From Candidatus Hydrogenedentota bacterium (GTDB lineage: Bacteria; Hydrogenedentota; Hydrogenedentia; Hydrogenedentales; SLHB01), in contig JADLGB010000258.1 in NCBI GenBank assembly GCA_020849535.1, forward strand, positions 16,840 through 80,839: DNA of 64,000 nt. Reading direction: 5' to 3'. Position numbers and translations under genes: made by a program. Below the pieces are notes generated by a model that saw only the letters and a list, made by a program, of their open reading frames with translations, was not told the origin of the DNA and searched no databases. Shown here piece after piece: positions 45,067-53,444 of the stretch. Position 1 is the stretch's first letter; the number at the start of each line of letters is the position of its first letter.

Positions 45067-45495
45067 ATGGCACGAGGCGATCACATCCGAGTGCGCCGCA
45101 AAGGCTATTGGCACCATGGCATCGACTGTGGTGACGGGACGGTCATTCACTACGAGGGCGAGCTGTTTCATTATCGCGATGCACGGGTGCGCAAGGTGAC
45201 CCTGGCTGAGTTCGCGAAGGGCGGCACTGTGCGTGTCGTGCCGGAGACGGGAACGTACGAGCCGGATATCATCATCGAGCGCGCGGAAAGCCGCATGGAC
45301 GAATGCCGTTACAGCCCTTTGCTCAATAACTGCGAGCACTTTGCGCGCTGGTGCGCGACGGGCTTTCAGGAGAGCAGGCAGGTGGAACGCGCCCTCTACG
45401 CCGTGTCGGGCATTGTGATTGTCGCGGCGGGATCGGTTGCGGCCTATGCGGTAGGCCGGGCGCTCGGCCGCGGCCGCGAACGCGGACGGACTTGA
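45067..45495 (+). CDS. LRAT-domain (NlpC/P60-fold) membrane protein
   Basis: The ATG at 45067, after GAAGGAACG, gives 142 residues. GDHIRVRRKGYWHHGIDCGD and later NNCEHFARWC (Cys in the N-C-E-H-F motif near 89) are the two halves of the LRAT/H-rev107 catalytic site: His near 17 and Cys near 89. A C-terminal membrane helix (YAVSGIVIVAAGSVAAYAVG) anchors it, as in eukaryotic LRAT proteins. LRAT-fold enzymes transfer or hydrolyse acyl groups via the Cys. It precedes a DUF155 gene by 65 bp on the same strand. Confidence 0.82.
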   Translation: MARGDHIRVRRKGYWHHGIDCGDGTVIHYEGELFHYRDARVRKVTLAEFAKGGTVRVVPETGTYEPDIIIERAESRMDECRYSPLLNNCEHFARWCATGFQESRQVERALYAVSGIVIVAAGSVAAYAVGRALGRGRERGRT

Positions 45496-45560
45496 GCGGA
45501 GCCCGAGGACTCTCAGGCCAAGGACATCAAGGACACCAGGGACGGCAAGGAAGATACGCT

Positions 45561-46361
45561 GTGGAACGGCCACTATTCTCGCAACAGACGCAGATCGCGG
45601 TGCGTGCTGTCAATTTGGCGGAGCGCATCGACCTGAGCAGCTTCACTGCCGAAGAACGCTTGAGTACCTCGCCACTGGTGGTGCGTGCGGGGAACGACGG
45701 GTGTGCGGTGCTCTTTCGCTACGGGGTCGCGGTAATGTTTGGGCTCCTTCCGGTCGAGGAGGCGGCGTTCATCGCGGACATCAAGAAGCTCTGCAAGACC
45801 CCATACAGTGAACCGCCGGAGGAACGCGTCGAAATCCGCTTCGCGCCGGAAGAGGATGAGCGTATCGAGAAGGGTGTCATCGTGCTGAAGTCGCCGACAC
45901 TCGAGCGGCTGCAAGTGGTGGCGGATTGCCTTTCGGACAGCGTGGTGCTCGAGTACTACGAGCGGATGACTGAGGCCACGTTCGATCGCGTGGAGCCTCT
46001 CGCGCGGAGTCTGGAGCAGGGCGGGAGGGGCAGCCAGCGATCCAAAGCGCTGCTGAGGCACATCGGAAGCGTGCTCCTGATGGAGCACCGAATGGTCGGG
46101 CGTATCGAGGTCGGGCAGAAGCCGGACGTCTTATGGGAACGCGTCGAGTTCGAGTCGCTGTATCAACGACTTGCCACGGAGTACGAACTACGAGACCGCC
46201 AGCAGGCACTCGAACGGCGCATTCAGCTTGTGTCGCGCACGGTCGAGACGGTGCTGGATCTTCTTCAACAGCGGCGATCCTTGCGGGTCGAATGGTATAT
46301 AGTCATACTCATCCTCGTGGAGATCGCATTGACCCTCTACGAGATGTTTCTTCGCCACTGA
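45561..46361 (+). CDS. RMD1/YagE-type DUF155 membrane protein
   Basis: The GTG at 45561, following AAGGAAG, gives 266 residues. FRYGVAVMFGLLPVEEAAFI then ERIEKGVIVLKSPTLERLQV, VVADCLSDSVVLEYYE and the C-terminal VEWYIVILILVEIALTLYEM helix are the DUF155 signature order (Rmd1/YagE). In yeast and human this family is mitochondrial inner-membrane associated and involved in translation; in bacteria its role is not known. The C-terminal helix suggests membrane anchoring. The DUF4838 glycosidase follows immediately. Confidence 0.85.
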   Translation: MERPLFSQQTQIAVRAVNLAERIDLSSFTAEERLSTSPLVVRAGNDGCAVLFRYGVAVMFGLLPVEEAAFIADIKKLCKTPYSEPPEERVEIRFAPEEDERIEKGVIVLKSPTLERLQVVADCLSDSVVLEYYERMTEATFDRVEPLARSLEQGGRGSQRSKALLRHIGSVLLMEHRMVGRIEVGQKPDVLWERVEFESLYQRLATEYELRDRQQALERRIQLVSRTVETVLDLLQQRRSLRVEWYIVILILVEIALTLYEMFLRH

Positions 46362-46406
46362 ATGGGTGAACAACAGAACGCGTACCAACGTGGGGAGCAT
46401 TGTGTC

Positions 46407-48995
46407 ATGCGGGGTAGCATACCTTACTGCGGGATAATCCAGACGATAGTCCTCGTAATCCTGGGAACTTCGTTCGCATTTGCGGAGACGCCGGTCTACA
46501 CGGGTGAGCCTTCAGGGCAGTTCATGCGCTCGTGGCTGGTGTGCGGGCCCTTTCCCGCGGATACCGGCGAGGGCAAGTCACCGGATAGCATTCGACTCGA
46601 AGGGTTCTATCGCGACTACCTCGCGGCGCATGGCGGCGAAACCCAGCCGCAGATCGTGGAGGGACAGGCGGAGGAGTATCAAGGCGTCAGCCGCGCGTGG
46701 ATACGTCACGACGCGCCTGGCGACGCGGTCGATCTGGACGCAGCCATTTCCAAGGAAGACCCCGTGGTGGGCTATGCCTATTGCGAGATCGAGTCCGCGG
46801 CCACCGTTCCGTGTGCGCTTGCGTTGGGCAGCAATGATGGCGCGCAGGTCTGGTTGAACGGCGAGCGCGTGTGGGACTGGCCGGGAGGCCGTGGCCTCGA
46901 TGTGGATAGCGACATCATCCCTGTGGTCCTGGTTCAGGGAAACAACAAGCTGCTTGTCAAGATTGAGGAGCGTGCGAATCTGTGGCAGTTTGCGTGCCGG
47001 ATGGTGCCGTTCGATTCCGCACTTGTTGCGCGTGGCATTCGGCCCTTCCGCGTCGCGACGGGCGACGACGGGGTGCCGCACCTGCTCTACGTGCAGTCCA
47101 AGGCGTTCCTGGATGGATACATCGATTCGGTGAAGCTGAAAGCCGTTGATGCGGCGCGGCCGGGTGAAACCGTATGGGAAGGCACTTGGCCTGGCGAGAT
47201 CGATTCCGTTCTGCCGGTCGATCCGAGCATCTTTCGCGAGTGCCGTCTGGATTTCGAGATCGCATTCAAAGGCGGCTTGAGCGTGACGTCGGCGGTGGAT
47301 TTCACCGCGGGGAAACGTGTCGAGCGCGCTTTGTTCGCGGACGGCGCGTCCACATACCGGATCCTCGTTGAAGACGGCGCATCCGATTCCGAGAAGTGGG
47401 CGGCACAGGAACTGCAGCACTGGATACGCGAGAGCGGCGGCGTCGAGCTGCCGATTGTCGCGAAGGCGGATGGCGCAGGGCCGTTGGTGGTCATCGGAAT
47501 GCACGAATATGCGAAGACCCTTCTCCCCAACGAGAAGGAGCCGGAGGCGCTTGATGAATCGTTCCGGTATCGCAATGTGGACGCCAACATCGTGATCTGG
47601 GGTGGTTCCGCACGCGGGACAATGTACGGCGTGATGAGCTTCCTCGAGCGGGAGTTGGGGTGCCGCTGGTACACGCCGAAGGTGTCATCCATTCCCAAGA
47701 AGACGCGGTTGACGTTTGTTCGCCTCGATCACGGCGAGAAGCCGGGCATCCGGGTGCGTAACGATTTCTATTACGAAGCTTTCGAACCGATCTGGGCCGC
47801 GCGCAATCGCATCAATGGCGCGATGGGACACCGCGAACAGCCGGGCGGTGTTGAGGCGTACTGGGGCGTACACACGTTCTATCCGCTCGTGCCGCCGGAT
47901 GAGTTTTTCGCGACGCACCCAGAGTATTACAGCCTGCTCGACGGCAAACGCACGTACGAGCACGCGCAGCTTTGCCTCACGAATCCGGACGTGCTGCGCA
48001 TCCTCACGGAGCGCATCCTGGACGTCATGCGCAAGAATCCGCAATATTTGATCTACTGCGTGTCGCAGAATGATTGGTCGAATCCGTGTGAATGCGACGC
48101 GTGCCAGGCTATTGTCGATCGCGAAGGCAGCCAGTCAGGTCCGATCATCTGGTTCGTAAATCAAGTGGCGGAACAGGTCGAAAAGGAGTTTCCGGACAAG
48201 TTCATCGGCACACTGGCGTACAGTTACACGCGCAAACCCTGCGCGACGCTGAAACCGCGCGAGAATGTCGTCGTGCGTTTCTGCAGCATCGAGTGCTGCT
48301 TTGCACACGATTTCAAGAGTTGCCCGGAGAACAAATCGTTTGTTGAAGATATGGAAGGGTGGGCGAAGATTTCGCCGCACATTTACATCTGGGACTACGT
48401 GGTGAACTTCAGCCACTACATCATGCCGTATCCGAATTTCCGCGTCCTGCAACCCAACTTACAGTTCTTCCGCGACCACAACGCGATCGGCATCATGGAA
48501 CAGGCTGCGTACCAATCGCGCGGCGGTGAGTTCGCGGAGCTGCGCGCCTACGTGATTGCCCGATTGCTGTGGGATCCGGAGTGCGATGTGGAGGCGGCCA
48601 TCGCGGACTTCATGTATGGGTACTACGGGCGCAGCGGGCAGTATATCCGCCAGTATTTCGATTTGCTTCATGGCCGGTTGACGCCGGACACGCATATTCA
48701 CCTGGGATTGCGGCCCGATGACAAGCTGTTCACGGACGATTTCGTGCGGGAGGCGGAGGCCATCTTCGATCAGGCGGAGGCCGTGGCCGAATCGCCCGAG
48801 ATCCTTGGGCGGGTGGAGATGGCGCGTTTGCCCATCATGTATCTGAAGTGCAAGCGCAAGCCCACGCAGGCCGTGGCGGATGGCACCTTGGAGCGCTTCC
48901 GGGTCATCACCGAGCGCGAAGGCGTGACGCACTTCGCGGAAGCGGGCGAGCCGCACCGGCTGGCCTTTTTTGAAGAGGTCAAGAGCGCGGAATAG
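46407..48995 (+). CDS. Secreted DUF4838 family glycosidase-like protein
   Basis: The ATG at 46407 (GGGGAG upstream) gives 862 residues with a signal peptide (about 1-26, ending SFAFA); an ATG at 46362, right after the previous stop, is also open. Residues about 30-220 hold a galactose-binding-like domain (CALALGSNDGAQVWLNGERV). An alpha-glucuronidase-N-like segment (ILVEDGASDSEKWAAQELQH) follows near 330. DUF4838 covers about 480-740: YWGVHTFYPLVPPDEFFATH, YCVSQNDWSNPCECDACQ and RFCSIECCFAHDF. This family is found beside glycosidases in glycan-degrading bacteria; its reaction is not established. Two cysteine pairs may bind metal or form bridges. Confidence 0.85.
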   Translation: MRGSIPYCGIIQTIVLVILGTSFAFAETPVYTGEPSGQFMRSWLVCGPFPADTGEGKSPDSIRLEGFYRDYLAAHGGETQPQIVEGQAEEYQGVSRAWIRHDAPGDAVDLDAAISKEDPVVGYAYCEIESAATVPCALALGSNDGAQVWLNGERVWDWPGGRGLDVDSDIIPVVLVQGNNKLLVKIEERANLWQFACRMVPFDSALVARGIRPFRVATGDDGVPHLLYVQSKAFLDGYIDSVKLKAVDAARPGETVWEGTWPGEIDSVLPVDPSIFRECRLDFEIAFKGGLSVTSAVDFTAGKRVERALFADGASTYRILVEDGASDSEKWAAQELQHWIRESGGVELPIVAKADGAGPLVVIGMHEYAKTLLPNEKEPEALDESFRYRNVDANIVIWGGSARGTMYGVMSFLERELGCRWYTPKVSSIPKKTRLTFVRLDHGEKPGIRVRNDFYYEAFEPIWAARNRINGAMGHREQPGGVEAYWGVHTFYPLVPPDEFFATHPEYYSLLDGKRTYEHAQLCLTNPDVLRILTERILDVMRKNPQYLIYCVSQNDWSNPCECDACQAIVDREGSQSGPIIWFVNQVAEQVEKEFPDKFIGTLAYSYTRKPCATLKPRENVVVRFCSIECCFAHDFKSCPENKSFVEDMEGWAKISPHIYIWDYVVNFSHYIMPYPNFRVLQPNLQFFRDHNAIGIMEQAAYQSRGGEFAELRAYVIARLLWDPECDVEAAIADFMYGYYGRSGQYIRQYFDLLHGRLTPDTHIHLGLRPDDKLFTDDFVREAEAIFDQAEAVAESPEILGRVEMARLPIMYLKCKRKPTQAVADGTLERFRVITEREGVTHFAEAGEPHRLAFFEEVKSAE

Positions 48996-49005
48996 GCATA
49001 GTCGC

Positions 49006-50238
49006 TCAGGGGGCCTGCGGCTCGGTGGTTTGCTGTTCGGCGGTCTGCGCTTCGACAGGCTGCTGTTCCGCGGCCTGCTGGATGGGAGCTTGCGGGGCAC
49101 GAGTGAATTCGCGGAGGACATCTTTGCCTGCCGCCAGCAGACGAGCGGGGCGCGTGCCATCGCCTTCCAACGCGAGGAGCGAGGAGTAGCCGCCATCGAA
49201 GACCCCAAAGTACTTCAAGGCGCCGTCTTGCGTGTAGAGATACAGGTGCGAACCTTCGTATTCCATCGTAGGCGCGAGGACTGCAAGCATATGCGGTTCA
49301 TTCGGCCCGAAGCGTATGGGGGTAGCCGTGATGGCATCCGCGTAACCGAGTTCGGGTGCCGCCAAATTGAGGATGGTAGCGCCTGAACCGTCGATAAGGC
49401 GCAAGAGTCCGAGTTCGCTGACGAGAACGCACTGCCGGTCCGGATCGCCGAATCCATCAACGATGCACAGATTGCCATCCATGTCTTCATAGGTCTGCTC
49501 CAGCAGCACGTGGCCACGCTCCGAGCGATAGACTAGGCGTTCGCCATCTTCTATGGTGACCACGGCAGGCTTGCCGTCCAGGATGCGCTCGGCAACTCTC
49601 ATTCCCCAGACTAAGGCCAACTTGGTGCGGCTGCGTTCCTTTCCTTCGTGATCCAGAATCACGAGTGTGGACTCATCGTCGCTCTCTGAATACTGAATGA
49701 CGTACTCAGGCTGCCCGTCCTGGTCAATATCGCCTATTGCTAGTTCCACATATCCGGGAGCCGCGGTGTACTTCCAGGTCAGCTTGCCGGACATGTCGAA
49801 CGTCGCAACTTCACTGTCCTCGCCATAGCCGTCGCAGTTGTATACAAAGAGCGAATGGTCCGAGCTGCGCTGATAGAAGGCGATGACATCGACATACTCG
49901 GCGATCCGGCCGAAACCCTTCTGTTGGTAGGATTCGTCCAGTATGGCCACGCCTTCCGCGCTGGCAAGGCCGATGTCCGGACCGGGGAGGGGGTCAAGTT
50001 CCGCGAGGACCATGTCGGTGATGATGCCCATTCTTCCGGCTACGGGCACGTCGCGCGCATCGAGGTACCCCTCCCCCACTCGCACGCCCGGGTTCAAGTC
50101 ATCGTAGTAGTCATCGTCATAGACGTCGGATGCGGGGAACAGCGTGCGGCCCGCCAGAATGTAAAGGGCGCTGCCGCCGGCCACGGCCACCACCACGATA
50201 AGGAGTGTGAGTACGATGACGATGAGGCCTTGGCGCAT
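49006..50238 (-). CDS. Membrane-anchored beta-propeller (FG-GAP/VCBS-like) protein
   Basis: A 410-residue protein with an N-terminal membrane helix (MRQGLIVIVLTLLIVVVAVA) followed by an extracytoplasmic propeller of VCBS/FG-GAP-like units (ELAIGDIDQDGQPEYVIQYS, GNLCIVDGFGDPDRQCVLVS). The end is Gln/Glu-rich (QQAAEQQPVEAQTAEQQ), likely unstructured. A sensor or scaffold role is possible but unknown. It is convergent with the DUF4838 gene. Confidence 0.75.
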   Translation of the reverse strand: MRQGLIVIVLTLLIVVVAVAGGSALYILAGRTLFPASDVYDDDYYDDLNPGVRVGEGYLDARDVPVAGRMGIITDMVLAELDPLPGPDIGLASAEGVAILDESYQQKGFGRIAEYVDVIAFYQRSSDHSLFVYNCDGYGEDSEVATFDMSGKLTWKYTAAPGYVELAIGDIDQDGQPEYVIQYSESDDESTLVILDHEGKERSRTKLALVWGMRVAERILDGKPAVVTIEDGERLVYRSERGHVLLEQTYEDMDGNLCIVDGFGDPDRQCVLVSELGLLRLIDGSGATILNLAAPELGYADAITATPIRFGPNEPHMLAVLAPTMEYEGSHLYLYTQDGALKYFGVFDGGYSSLLALEGDGTRPARLLAAGKDVLREFTRAPQAPIQQAAEQQPVEAQTAEQQTTEPQAP

Positions 50239-50400
50239 GAGCGAGAATCTCCATCAGACTGTTAAGGCACCACGACAGGGCGAAATAGCATGTGAGTATT
50301 GTTGAACATTTGCCGGGGGTCTTCAAACTGGAGCCGCATAGTCAACTGCACGGCGAATGCCACGATTCAAATGGAAGCGGACAGATCGGGCAGATCGGAC

Positions 50401-50580
50401 AGTCACGGACAGTCACGGACAGTCACGGACAGTCACGGACGGTCACGGACAGTCACGGACAGTCACGGACAGTCACGGACAGCCACGGACAGTCACGGAC
50501 GGTCACGGACGGTCACGGACAGTCACGGACGGTCACGGACAGTCACGGACGGTCACGGACAGTCACGGACGGTCACGGAC
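50401..50580. repeat. 10-bp minisatellite, 18 units
   Basis: Eighteen exact-length copies of AGTCACGGAC (variants GGTCACGGAC and one AGCCACGGAC) run head to tail. Because 10 is not a multiple of 3, all three plus-strand frames are open and give the same 10-residue cycle GQSRTVTDSH. It lies in a 525-bp gene-free stretch (50239-50763). Confidence 0.9.
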
Positions 50581-50622
50581 GGATCGGACAGATTGGACGG
50601 ATTGGACGGATTGGACGGATCG
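50581..50622. repeat. Dispersed GGACGGATTGGAC-type repeat, copy 2
   Basis: Directly after the minisatellite, a run of ATTGGACGG units continues the pattern GGATCGGACAGATTGG. A shorter GATCGGGCAGATCGG version lies on its left side near 50384-50398. Confidence 0.65.
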
Positions 50623-50763
50623 GTCTGCGATGTTCCTCTGGATGGGGGGCGGAAGAAAGAAGACCATGAGCAAGGTGCTTTTGCTGCCTTGCCCCCGTGG
50701 GCGAATACCTGCGGCTGCGGAGTGAAAACCTCTGAACCATTTCCGAGGGTAATAACAAGCTGC

Positions 50764-51801
50764 TTATTGAAGGTCTATCCAGCGGCCGGATGAGGCGGAT
50801 TCGTAACACGCGGCCAGGATTTTTTGCACACGCAGTCCATCCTTTCCACTGACCGGTGGTTCGGTGTCGTCGAGGACGGCTTGGGAAAACGCTTCGACTT
50901 CCGACTGGTACATGTTGACCGGGGTGGGGTCGATCTTTGTAATCACTCCCGGTTCGCGGGTCTGTTGGGCCTCGTATTCCTTGGCCTCCGTTTCCAGGTA
51001 GGCTTCCATCGTGCCGCGCTCGCCTTGGCCGATGGTGCCTTCCGCGAGAATGCTGCCGAGAGAACCGTACAACTCGAGGCGGTTGCGGGAACTAGAGTCG
51101 GGCACGTTGAACAAGGCATCGACGATCCCGCGCGCGCCGCTCTCGAACTCTACGAGGACAACCGAAGTGTCTTCGCTGCCGTACCTGTGGATACGGTTGG
51201 CGATCGTGCAGCAGACTCGTGTGATATGGCCGAAATACATCTCCAGCAGATCGAGGCAATGCGCGCCGAGGTCCATGAGAGTGCCGCCGCCTCCGGTGGT
51301 AGGTTCCTGGCGCCACGCGCCGGGGATGGGCGGATACCAGCAGGAAAGCTGTGCCCGCGCGAAGACCAACGCGCCGAGCTTGCCTTCGCGCACGATGCGC
51401 AGGGCTTCCTGGTGTTGGGCGTGAAAACGCATCATAAACCCGATGCCGAGTTTCACGCCGTTCATCTTGCAGACGCGTCGCATCTCGTCGGCCTCGGAGA
51501 CGTTGAGGCCCAGAGGTTTCTCGCAAAACACGTGCTTGCCCGCCTCGGCGGCGTGCCGCACCTGGCGGAGATGCAGATGCACCGGCGTGGCGACGTAGAT
51601 GATGTCGCTGTCAGTGGCCAGTAGTTCCTTCTCGTCGGCACACGCTTCGCCGCCAAATTCCTGGGCGACGGCGCGCGCGACTTCCGGATCGTAATCGCAG
51701 ACCGCGTGTAGTTCCGCGTTCGTCGCGCGCACGATGCCTTCGGGAATAGTCCGCCGCCGCGCGATACCCCCAGAACCACAAACGCCCCATTTCGCTTTCA
51801 T
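50764..51801 (-). CDS. Gfo/Idh/MocA family oxidoreductase
   Basis: A 345-residue protein from the ATG at 51801 (MKAKWGVCGSGGIARRRTIP). The Rossmann start, ATPVHLHLRQVRHAAEAGKH and EKPLGLNVSEADEM are the Gfo/Idh/MocA hallmarks, and GGGGTLMDLGAHCLDLLEMY is the usual C-domain start with the catalytic His region. Such enzymes oxidise or reduce sugars and inositols with NAD(P). It follows the DegT aminotransferase by 29 bp, so the two likely form an amino-sugar or aminocyclitol step. Specific substrate unknown. Confidence 0.88.
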   Translation of the reverse strand: MKAKWGVCGSGGIARRRTIPEGIVRATNAELHAVCDYDPEVARAVAQEFGGEACADEKELLATDSDIIYVATPVHLHLRQVRHAAEAGKHVFCEKPLGLNVSEADEMRRVCKMNGVKLGIGFMMRFHAQHQEALRIVREGKLGALVFARAQLSCWYPPIPGAWRQEPTTGGGGTLMDLGAHCLDLLEMYFGHITRVCCTIANRIHRYGSEDTSVVLVEFESGARGIVDALFNVPDSSSRNRLELYGSLGSILAEGTIGQGERGTMEAYLETEAKEYEAQQTREPGVITKIDPTPVNMYQSEVEAFSQAVLDDTEPPVSGKDGLRVQKILAACYESASSGRWIDLQ

Positions 51802-51830
51802 AGCCTTGGCTCCCGTTCCGCTTTGCGCCG

Positions 51831-53105
51831 CTATTTGGAGAACGCGGCGACCGCCTTCTTGATGCCTTTCGCAATACCGCGCATGTGCGTTTCTTCGTAT
51901 GTCGGGAAGATGAACGTGATGAATGTATGCGTCTGGTGCCAGACCGCATTGGGCACGTCCACGCGGGAGTAGTCCGCGGACTCGGGCGTGGTGTACTCCT
52001 TGCTCGCGAAGGGGAACTTGGAGTCGCCGAAGCCGTTGTGCTCGCGGAACGCGCGCTCGGTGTGGCACTGCGGCCAGAACACTTTCCAGCAGGGCGCGCC
52101 TTCCCCGCCCAAGGCTTCGAGGAACTGCTCGATCGTGCACGACATCTTGTCGATGTCGAGGGTGATGGGAAGCACGTACCAGCCATTGCGGCGCTCAGGC
52201 GTGTCCACGGGCAGGTGCAAGATCTGCGGAAGGCCCTTCAACTCCTCGATGAGAATTTCAGCATTGCGGCGGCGGCGCGGCATGTTCCAGTTGTCCATGC
52301 GGTCCAACTCGCACAGGCCAATCACCGACTGCATTTCGGTCATGCGATAGTTCCAGCCGAGGCGGTCGTGGATGTACGATAACTTCTGTTCCATCTCGAG
52401 GAGGCGGAGGCGGTCCTTGACGTTATAGCCGTGGTCGCGGAAGCTGCGGCAGCGCCAGGCGACGTCTTCGATGTCTGTCGTGACCATGCCGCCTTCGCCG
52501 CCGGTCGTGAAGGTCTTGTTCTGGCAGAAGCTGCACGCCGCCACGTCGCCGAGGGTGCCCGTCTTCTTTCCCTTGTATTCGCCGCCGAACGCCTGGGCGT
52601 TATCTTCGATGACGTAGAGGTTGTGCTTCTTCGCCAGCGCACGAACGGGGTCCATATCCGTGACGTTGCCGTACAGGTGCACGACCATGATCGCCTTCGT
52701 GCGTTTCGTGATGAGCTTCTCGGCTGATTCCACGCTGATGCAGTGGTCATCGCGGTTGACATCTGCAAAGCGGGGTATCGCGCCCGCTTGCAGGATGGAG
52801 AAGGAGCTGGCGATAAAGGTATAGCTGGGCACGATGACTTCGTCCCCGGGTCCGATGCCCAGGGCCGCGAGGGCGGTGTGAAGCGCGCTGGTGCCGTTGC
52901 TGGTGCTGATGGCGAACTTCGAGCCCTGCCACGCCGCGTAGCGCGTTTCGAACTCCATGCCCTTGGGCCCGGTCCAGTAGTTGACCTTGCCGCTGCGCAG
53001 GACTTGTTCGACAGCCTTGATGGAAGGTTCGTCAAAGCAGGGCCAGTGAGGCAGAGGACCTTCAAGGGATTTTGGGCCGCCGTGAATCGCCAATTTCTCG
53101 GACAT
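51831..53105 (-). CDS. DegT/DnrJ/EryC1 family aminotransferase
   Basis: The ATG at 53105 with AAGGGGG upstream gives 424 residues. Its N-terminus MSEKLAIHGGPKSLEGPLPH and WTGPKGMEFETRYAAW are those of the DegT/StrS-like branch. SFCQNKTFTTGGEGGM carries the PLP Lys, and GNVTDMDPVRALAKKHNLYV precedes it. It makes amino sugars from keto sugars. Paired with the Gfo/Idh/MocA oxidoreductase, which would make the keto substrate. It is only distantly like the WecE at 27304. Substrate unknown. Confidence 0.88.
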   Translation of the reverse strand: MSEKLAIHGGPKSLEGPLPHWPCFDEPSIKAVEQVLRSGKVNYWTGPKGMEFETRYAAWQGSKFAISTSNGTSALHTALAALGIGPGDEVIVPSYTFIASSFSILQAGAIPRFADVNRDDHCISVESAEKLITKRTKAIMVVHLYGNVTDMDPVRALAKKHNLYVIEDNAQAFGGEYKGKKTGTLGDVAACSFCQNKTFTTGGEGGMVTTDIEDVAWRCRSFRDHGYNVKDRLRLLEMEQKLSYIHDRLGWNYRMTEMQSVIGLCELDRMDNWNMPRRRRNAEILIEELKGLPQILHLPVDTPERRNGWYVLPITLDIDKMSCTIEQFLEALGGEGAPCWKVFWPQCHTERAFREHNGFGDSKFPFASKEYTTPESADYSRVDVPNAVWHQTHTFITFIFPTYEETHMRGIAKGIKKAVAAFSK

Positions 53106-53216
53106 CGGGAATTCCCCCTTTCCATGAGCAAACAAAAGACAACAACCATTAGAGCACCGCAACCCCCAGTCTACTGTCATGTGGGGTGTGCGTCAACCCT
53201 TCCTGGCGACGAAGAA

Positions 53217-53257
53217 GGAATCGGACGGATTGGACTGATCGGTCGGATCGGTCCGAT
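53217..53257. repeat. Dispersed GGACGGATTGGAC-type repeat, copy 3
   Basis: Near-identical to 27151-27189 over 39 bp, with two differences. It lies in the 339-bp gene-free stretch between the aminotransferase and the rhamnosidase, which also holds two palindromic phrases (next entries). Confidence 0.7.
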
Positions 53258-53264
53258 AGTGCCA

Positions 53265-53324
53265 CGACGCCCGGCGTGCAAGCCGGGCGCTACAAGGCAC
53301 ACGGGCGAGACGCCCGTACCCCTG
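53265..53324. repeat. Two adjacent GC palindromic phrases
   Basis: GCCCGGCGTGCAAGCCGGGC is followed within 20 bp by ACGGGCGAGACGCCCGT. Both are stem-forming, in the same style as the phrases at 62355-62408. Confidence 0.6.
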
Positions 53325-53406
53325 TTTGCGGCTTTCGGCCTTCGCGTCTCGAGCCAGAAGTACCGCGCTCCGGGCGGAGGCTAGCGAGTCCACCCGGAGC
53401 GCGATC

Positions 53407-53434
53407 AGGAACGCCGGCATTCCTGCCCGGCTGG
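53407..53434. repeat. GC palindromic phrase next to the rhamnosidase stop
   Basis: GCCGGCATTCCTGCCCGGC, an imperfect stem, ends 11 bp before the stop codon of the GH78 gene. On that strand it lies just downstream of the gene and could aid termination. Confidence 0.5.
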
Positions 53435-53444
53435 ATTCTGTGCA

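Noticed and set aside
50401..50580. Possible CRISPR array
   Set aside because: The units are 10 bp head-to-tail with no spacers and no cas genes nearby.
50292..50793. Three overlapping plus-strand open frames across the minisatellite
   Set aside because: They are a consequence of a 10-bp unit lacking stops in every frame; no ribosome binding site or family resemblance.
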